This document shows, in pieces, positions 1-4,347 of a stretch of DNA of 6,774 nt. The stretch is from Angelakisella sp. (GTDB lineage Bacteria; Bacillota; Clostridia; Oscillospirales; Ruminococcaceae). The translations under genes were made by a program, and so were the position numbers. The DNA is taken from positions 1 through 6,774 of the forward strand of contig WSMP01000085.1 in NCBI GenBank assembly GCA_013316495.1. Reading direction: 5' to 3'. The stretch's first letter is position 1. The number at the start of each line of letters is the position of its first letter. Below the pieces are notes generated by a model that saw only the letters and a list, made by a program, of their open reading frames with translations, was not told the origin of the DNA and searched no databases.

Positions 1-19
1 GGAGGAAATTATTTGGCAT
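1..19 (-). CDS. azlD: Probable AzlD family protein, first codons only (cut by window edge)
   Basis: Only six codons are visible, reading M-P-N-N-F-L before the window ends. The start is supported by a good Shine-Dalgarno site (GAGAGGAG, positions 30-37) ten bases upstream of the ATG. The gene lies 47 bp after the azlC stop on the same strand. AzlD, the small (about 100-residue) partner of AzlC in branched-chain amino-acid export, very commonly follows azlC directly, and many AzlD proteins begin with a short polar stretch like this one. The identification therefore rests on position, the ribosome site and a few residues, not on domain evidence. It could be another small gene; the sequence beyond the left edge would settle it. 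Confidence 0.5.
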
Positions 20-66
20 TTTTTACACGCTCCTCTCCAGGCCAGCTGCTGTCCGGCCAAAGATGC

Positions 67-780
67 TCATTGTCCATGGCCCTCCGCCTCCTCCCTTGGG
101 AAGAGCCAGGCCCCCGCCCCGGCGGCGGCGAGGGTGCAGAGGATAATGGAAAACCCGCTGCTGATTACCTGGGAAAGAGGGCTCCAGGCGATTAGGCAGC
201 TGAGGAAAACGGCCAGCAGCAGCACCCGCCGCACAGCGGGATGCTTTTTTGCCGGGGGAATAATGATGGCCAAAAACATCCCATAGATGGCGATGCCCAG
301 GGCGGAACGGGCCGCTTCAGGAAGGATGGAACCCGCCGCCGCCCCCAGCACCGTCCCGGCGCTCCACCCCAGGTAGGGGGCAATCATCAGGCCGTAATAG
401 TACCGGCGGCCCACCATCCCCTCCTGGGAGGAGGCCACCGCAAAGACCTCGTCGGTGTTGAGGAAGGCCATCAGCAGCCGCTCCAAAAGGCCGATGGCCG
501 GGTCCAGCTTTTGGCTGAGGGAAAGGGACATAAGGGCGTACCGAAGGTTGATGACCAGCTGGGTGAGGGCCTGCTCCGCCAGGGACGCCCCGGCAGCCAT
601 CAGGGAAAGACCGGCAAACTGCCCGGCGGAGGTGACGTTGCTCATGGAGATGAGGGCCGCCCCCCACACCGGTACCCCCGCCGCCGCGGCCGAGATGCCG
701 AAGGCGAAGGAGACGGAGAAATACCCCAGACCGATGGGAGTGCCATCCCCCAGCCCCTTTTGGAAGCTATTCTGAATCAT
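67..780 (-). CDS. azlC: AzlC family branched-chain amino-acid exporter subunit
   Basis: This 237-residue integral membrane protein is the large subunit of the AzlCD-type exporter, which moves branched-chain amino acids (and toxic analogues such as azaleucine) out of the cell. Family hallmarks are clear: an N-terminal GLGDGTPIGLGYFSVSFAFG segment (about 10-28), TSAGQFAGLSL (50-60), and QLVINLRYALMSLSLSQKLDP (about 74-94). Hydrophobic helices follow near 130-150, 158-175, 184-200 and 206-226. Length is normal for the family and no frame damage is seen. The ATG at 780 lies inside the end of recX (14-bp overlap). Its Shine-Dalgarno (GGAGGAAG, 793-800) is rather far away at 12 bases, but no in-frame start lies closer, and the conserved N-terminus begins right after this Met. 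The likely partner gene azlD starts 47 bp downstream. The family is certain; the substrate is inferred from it. Confidence 0.95.
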   Translation of the reverse strand: MIQNSFQKGLGDGTPIGLGYFSVSFAFGISAAAAGVPVWGAALISMSNVTSAGQFAGLSLMAAGASLAEQALTQLVINLRYALMSLSLSQKLDPAIGLLERLLMAFLNTDEVFAVASSQEGMVGRRYYYGLMIAPYLGWSAGTVLGAAAGSILPEAARSALGIAIYGMFLAIIIPPAKKHPAVRRVLLLAVFLSCLIAWSPLSQVISSGFSIILCTLAAAGAGAWLFPREEAEGHGQ

Positions 781-1423
781 AGATAAGCCCGTCTTCCTCC
801 TCGTCCTCCGGCAGTTCCTCCAGCACCTGGGCCAGCGCCTCCCGTATCTCGTCGTAGCCGTAGCCCCGGCGCTGGAGGGCGGCGGCCACCTTCTGACGGC
901 CCTGACACTCCCGGAGCTTCGAAAGATATTTTTTCTTCACCAGGGCCACAATGGGCCCCACCTGGTCGATATCCTCCAGCTCTTCCATCACCTGCTCGAT
1001 GGTCTCCCGGTCCAGACGGCGCTGGAACAGGGCCTGGCGCACCCGCCCCAGGCTGTAGCCCCGCAGGTTCAGAAGGTCCGCCGCCAGCCGCCGGCCGTAA
1101 TCCAGGTCATCCAAAAGGCCCAGCTCCCCCAGGCGCTCGATGGTGATATCCACCGTTTCCGGCGGGTAGAAGCGCCGGAGCTTTTCCGCCAGCCGTCCGG
1201 CACTGTGGGCGGAATATTCCAGGAGGGTGAGGGCCTTTTCCTTGCAGGAATAGGCCTCGTCCTCCAGGCGTATCTCCTCCAAAAGCTCCACCGATACCTC
1301 CCGGCCCAGCTCCAGCTCCTTTCGGGAAAGAAAAATATCCTTATGGACCGAAAAGAGAAACTCCCCGTCCGCAAAAACGGAAAAACGTCCCTTTTTAGTC
1401 TCCCCCAGGCGGGTGATGGTCAT
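767..1423 (-). CDS. recX: Regulatory protein RecX
   Basis: RecX binds RecA and RecA-DNA filaments and tunes recombination and SOS induction in the cytoplasm. From the chosen start the product is 218 residues, ordinary for Firmicute RecX. A short beta-type N-terminal part (1-50, including GRFSVFADGEFLFSVHKDI) is followed by three tandem three-helix RecX repeats at about 58-105 (ALTLLEYSAHSAGRLAEKL), 106-150 (DYGRRLAADLLNLRGYSLGRV) and 158-200 (VALVKKKY to AAALQRRGYGYDEI). An acidic tail (203-211) ends the protein. The start at 1423 has AAGGGGG five bases or fewer upstream. An in-frame ATG at 1462 is rejected because it falls inside the -10 box of the probable promoter. The tail codons also carry the azlC Shine-Dalgarno, so azlC translation is probably coupled to recX. 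No recA is visible nearby. Confidence 0.95.
   Translation of the reverse strand: MTITRLGETKKGRFSVFADGEFLFSVHKDIFLSRKELELGREVSVELLEEIRLEDEAYSCKEKALTLLEYSAHSAGRLAEKLRRFYPPETVDITIERLGELGLLDDLDYGRRLAADLLNLRGYSLGRVRQALFQRRLDRETIEQVMEELEDIDQVGPIVALVKKKYLSKLRECQGRQKVAAALQRRGYGYDEIREALAQVLEELPEDEEEDGLIYDSE
793..800 (-). promoter_or_regulatory. azlC ribosome-binding site within recX
   Basis: GGAGGAAG lies 12 bases before the azlC ATG. It is formed by the Glu/Asp codons of the acidic tail of RecX, so one stretch of DNA serves both purposes. The spacing is longer than the usual 5-9 bases. With the 14-bp gene overlap this suggests azlC depends partly on ribosomes that have just translated recX. That last point is inference. 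Confidence 0.6.
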
Positions 1424-1457
1424 GGAGCCCCCTTCTTTCGTCCCTTGTTCTCTGCAC

Positions 1458-1486
1458 ATCATACCACAAAACGGGAAAAAAAGGAA
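1458..1486 (-). promoter_or_regulatory. Probable extended -10 promoter for recX-azlC
   Basis: On the minus strand TATGAT (1458-1463) is preceded by TGG (1464-1466), giving a TGnTATGAT extended -10 element. The hexamer 17 bases upstream is TTCCTT (1481-1486), a poor -35 match, as is common when the -10 is extended. Transcription would begin near 1451, leaving a leader of about 28 bases that contains the recX Shine-Dalgarno. The position, just downstream of the kinase-operon terminator, supports an independent transcript. Confidence 0.6.
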
Positions 1487-1572
1487 GCCGGGGCAAAAGG
1501 AAATTTCCGCCCCTCCGGCGCCGGCGCTCCTCTGCCCCCTTTGTAAAAGGCCCTTCCGGATTTTGGGTGTGC

Positions 1573-1596
1573 AAAAATGCCCCGCCGAAGCGGGGC
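1573..1596 (-). terminator. Intrinsic terminator of the hybrid-kinase operon
   Basis: Seven bases after the kinase-DegV stop codon the minus strand reads GCCCCGC-TTCG-GCGGGGC: a perfect 7-bp G+C stem (1579-1585 with 1590-1596) closed by a C(UUCG)G tetraloop. It is followed by ATTTTTG (five Ts at 1573-1577). This is a strong Rho-independent terminator for minus-strand transcripts. No T-run follows on the plus strand, so it is unidirectional. It separates the kinase genes from recX. Confidence 0.93.
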
Positions 1597-1602
1597 AGAG
1601 CG

Positions 1603-4296
1603 CTACTCAATGGATTCCGGCATCTCCGAAAGGTGGACCACCGCATCGTTTTTCCGCATAAACAGCAGCCCGAACGTGCCTGGCCCGCAGTTGCTGGCGA
1701 TAGCGGAGGAGGCCTTTTGCAGGTATATCCGCTCAAAGGGCCCGTGCTGCTGCACCAGGTCCTGAATATACTGGAGCCGCTGCGCATCCATACCGGCGTA
1801 GGTGATAAACAGCACCCGCCGGTCGATGCTTCGGGAATCCCGGAACACCCGCCGGACATAGCCTTTTGCCATATGGGCGAAATCCCCTATCCCCGCGCCG
1901 CTCACCACCATCCGGCTCTTTCGCAGCGATATGATTGGATGCAGCAGCAGCGCATCGCAGACGGTTTTGATGCGCTTGGGAATCTGTCCCGCCTGGCACA
2001 TCATATGGGTGCTGTCGATGATAAAGTCCGAAGAGATATACCGCCGCAGCCGCTTAACCGCCTTTACAATCTCATCCTTGGGGACATGGTTTTCCGCCAT
2101 GGAGGCGGCGCAGAGCACCATCAGTCCCATGCTGCTGGAAAGGTGCCCGGAATCCAGCACAGTGACATTTTCAAAGGAGCGGGCGGCGTCCTTGGCGTTG
2201 AAGTAACCCTGGCTGGCGTGCTTCGCCATGGTGATATGGATGATATTCTGGGCCTCGGACAGCCGCTGGGCAAAAAAGTTCTCGTAGTCCTCCACCTCCG
2301 GCGGCTGGGAAAAGCCGTTTTTCCCTTGGGCCATGTACATCAGCAGCTCATCGGATTTCAGTTCCTCCCCATCCAAAAAGCGCCCTTTTTCGGTGCAAAC
2401 AAAATAGGGACAGACTGCAATGCCAAAGGCTTGGAGCAGGGACGGGGGCAGGTCGCAGACGCTGTCGGTGGTGATAGCCAGAGGCCGCCGCTGGGCCTGG
2501 TCAAAAATCAGCACCTCCTTGCCAATCTCCGACTGGCTTGCCATCTCGCTGAGCTTTACCAGGTTCTTCGGCAGGATGCTCAGCACCCCGGCCTCCAGCA
2601 AAGCGCCGCTTACCGGCTTGGCCAGGTAGCCGCTGAAGCCCTCCCGCCGGTAGAGGAACTGGTTATCGCTGCCGGCGTTGGCAGTAAGGGCGATTACCGG
2701 CACATCCTGGCAAAGGCCGCCGGGCTGGGTGCGCAGGGCGTGGAAGCACTGGATGCCGTCCATTTCCGGCATCAAATGGTCCATCAGGATGGCGTCGTAA
2801 TGCTGCTTCTGGGTCAGGGCCAGGCACTCGGCGCCGCTGCTGGCAGTGTCCAGCTGGACCTTGGTGGCCGCCAGCAGCTTTCGCACCACCATCAAATTCA
2901 TGTCGTTGTCGTCCACCACCAGAACGTGGGCCTCCGGGGCCTCGAAGCTCTGGTGATATTGCTCCCCCTGGTGGGCCTTGACCCTGGTTGCCAGGGAAAA
3001 CTCTCCCAGAGCCTGGTTATCTACAATGTCCTGCTCCAGCATTACCACAAAGGTCGTACCTCTGGTGTAGACGCTGTTGACGCTGATTTCGCCCCCCATC
3101 AGCTCTACCAGCTGGTGGACGATGCTCAGCCCCAGGCCGGTGCCCTCAATGTGGCGGTTCTTTTCCTCATCCACCCGCTTAAAGGCGTTGAAGATATAGG
3201 GGATGTTCTCCTTTTTCACCCCCTGGCCGCTGTCCTCCACTGTGTACCAAACCCGCACCCGGTTCACTCCCCGGCGCTCGCACCGGATGGAGAGCTTCAC
3301 AAAGCCCTCCCGCGTATATTTAACTGCATTGTTCAGCAGGTTTATCAGGATTTGCTTGATGCGCACCTCGTCGCCAAACAGCATACTGGGGATGGAGGGG
3401 TCCACATGGAGCCGGAATTCCAGCCCCTTCTCCTGGGCCTTTATCCAAATCATATTGACGATTTCGGAAAAAAGCTCCCCCGTCTCGTAAGAGACATTTA
3501 CAATCTCCATCTTGCCGGACTTTATCTTGGAAAGGTCCAAGATGTCGTTGACCAGGGTGAGGAGCATCTTGCTGGCGCCCTGGATGTTCCGGGCGTTTTC
3601 AGCTACCTCCTCTGAGATATCCCCCCGCAGGATGATTTCGTTGAGGCCGATGATGGTATTGATGGGGGTGCGGATCTCATGGCTCATGCTGGAGAAGAAG
3701 TTGTTTTCCGCCTTATTCAGCTCCTCAATTTCCTTCTTCTGCTGCTGGGTAATTTCGTTTTCCGCATTATAGAGCCGGTTGAGGAACAGAAGCAGAACAC
3801 TGGAGAGGAGGCCCACCATCACCACAGAGATGACGGAATCGAAGAAGGAATGGTTCAATGTGTGCTGTGCCACATCCCCCAGGGCATGGAAAGCGATATA
3901 ATAGCAGGCAACGATTTCTGCCACCGTCAGGAGGAAAAACACCACTCTGCGGCGCCCCTCTAAGGTAAGGCTGATATAGACGAAGCAGATAACCCCCCAC
4001 TCCGGCACCCCGCTGTAGAATCCACCCGCTGAAAAAAAGCTGAGGGGGAAAAGCAGCAGCAAAAGCAGCACGATGGCGGTGGCCCCAACATTGATGCACT
4101 CCTTGCGGATACTGAGCTTTACAATGACAGCAATAGCCGCTAGGCTTACAGCCAGAATCAAAAGATTGGTAACGCTTCTGCCCATAGGCAGAATGAAAAA
4201 CAACGCAATCATGCAGATGCCTGTTACCACCCGGAACATCCGCTCCCGCAGGGCGATACGATGGTCGAAGATGAGCTCCAGCCATTTCTTTATCAT
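1603..4296 (-). CDS. Membrane hybrid histidine kinase-receiver fused to a C-terminal DegV/FakB-type domain
   Basis: This 897-residue protein has a highly unusual make-up. Residues 20-175 form about six hydrophobic helices with almost no extracytoplasmic loops, an unassigned sensor domain. A short coiled linker (176-198) leads to HisKA with SHEIRTP (phospho-accepting His206). HATPase follows: N-box Asn323, G1 DSGQG (355-359) and G2 GTGLGL (385-390). The receiver (about 456-575) keeps the acidic pair 462/463, phospho-acceptor Asp506, Thr538 and Lys560, so all catalytic parts look active. Residues 605-882 match DegV (EDD-fold, fatty-acid-binding FakB family): TTDSVCDLPP near its start, FSQPP (662-666), LDSGHLSSSMGLMVL (714-728), QAGQIPKRI (768-776), HPIISL (786-791) and terminal GPGTFGLLF (871-879). 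The reading frame is unbroken. The start has AAGGAG eight or nine bases upstream. It probably shares a transcript with the upstream kinase. Family knowledge: stand-alone DegV/FakB proteins present fatty acids to the kinase FakA. Whether DegV here is lipid sensor or output is unknown. Confidence 0.93.
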   Translation of the reverse strand: MIKKWLELIFDHRIALRERMFRVVTGICMIALFFILPMGRSVTNLLILAVSLAAIAVIVKLSIRKECINVGATAIVLLLLLLFPLSFFSAGGFYSGVPEWGVICFVYISLTLEGRRRVVFFLLTVAEIVACYYIAFHALGDVAQHTLNHSFFDSVISVVMVGLLSSVLLLFLNRLYNAENEITQQQKKEIEELNKAENNFFSSMSHEIRTPINTIIGLNEIILRGDISEEVAENARNIQGASKMLLTLVNDILDLSKIKSGKMEIVNVSYETGELFSEIVNMIWIKAQEKGLEFRLHVDPSIPSMLFGDEVRIKQILINLLNNAVKYTREGFVKLSIRCERRGVNRVRVWYTVEDSGQGVKKENIPYIFNAFKRVDEEKNRHIEGTGLGLSIVHQLVELMGGEISVNSVYTRGTTFVVMLEQDIVDNQALGEFSLATRVKAHQGEQYHQSFEAPEAHVLVVDDNDMNLMVVRKLLAATKVQLDTASSGAECLALTQKQHYDAILMDHLMPEMDGIQCFHALRTQPGGLCQDVPVIALTANAGSDNQFLYRREGFSGYLAKPVSGALLEAGVLSILPKNLVKLSEMASQSEIGKEVLIFDQAQRRPLAITTDSVCDLPPSLLQAFGIAVCPYFVCTEKGRFLDGEELKSDELLMYMAQGKNGFSQPPEVEDYENFFAQRLSEAQNIIHITMAKHASQGYFNAKDAARSFENVTVLDSGHLSSSMGLMVLCAASMAENHVPKDEIVKAVKRLRRYISSDFIIDSTHMMCQAGQIPKRIKTVCDALLLHPIISLRKSRMVVSGAGIGDFAHMAKGYVRRVFRDSRSIDRRVLFITYAGMDAQRLQYIQDLVQQHGPFERIYLQKASSAIASNCGPGTFGLLFMRKNDAVVHLSEMPESIE

Positions 4297-4306
4297 GGAA
4301 TGTATT

Positions 4307-4312
4307 CTCCTT
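4307..4312 (-). promoter_or_regulatory. Ribosome-binding site of the kinase-DegV gene
   Basis: AAGGAG (within AAAGGAGAA) lies in the short gap after the upstream kinase, about ten bases before the ATG at 4296. It fixes this Met as the start, and the strong site indicates independent initiation rather than read-through coupling. Confidence 0.85.
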
Positions 4313-4324
4313 TCAGAAGGATAG

Positions 4325-4347
4325 GCCGGGGAGCTCTAAAGCCCGGC
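4325..4347 (-). other. Possible intercistronic hairpin over the upstream kinase stop codon
   Basis: GCCGGG (4325-4330) and CCCGGC (4342-4347) are perfect reverse complements separated by 11 bases, and the loop contains the TAG stop (4336-4338) of the upstream kinase. No T-run follows, so it is not a terminator. It could slow mRNA decay or adjust the ratio of the two kinases. A six-bp stem in G+C-rich DNA can also arise by chance. Confidence 0.35.

Noticed and set aside
23..70. ATGA start overlapping the azlC stop, which would be a typical azlC/azlD junction
   Set aside because: The frame closes after 15 codons and the peptide (starting M-S-I-F-G-R) does not resemble AzlD. The ATG at 19, with a proper Shine-Dalgarno, is the better start.
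1424..1462. Longer recX start at the ATG at 1462 (13 extra residues)
   Set aside because: That ATG is part of the probable -10 hexamer and has no good ribosome site. The ATG at 1423 has AAGGGGG just upstream and gives the normal RecX N-terminus.
1567..3615. A 682-codon open frame on the plus strand opposite the kinase-DegV gene
   Set aside because: It lies wholly antisense to a gene with clear domains. Its translation is rich in His, Gln, Leu and Gly with no recognisable motif, and it starts within the terminator region. It is explained by codon bias in G+C-rich DNA.
4325..4347. Intrinsic terminator between the two kinases
   Set aside because: The stem is short and the minus-strand sequence after it (CTATCCTTCTG) has no T-run, so termination is unlikely and one transcript for both genes remains the best reading.
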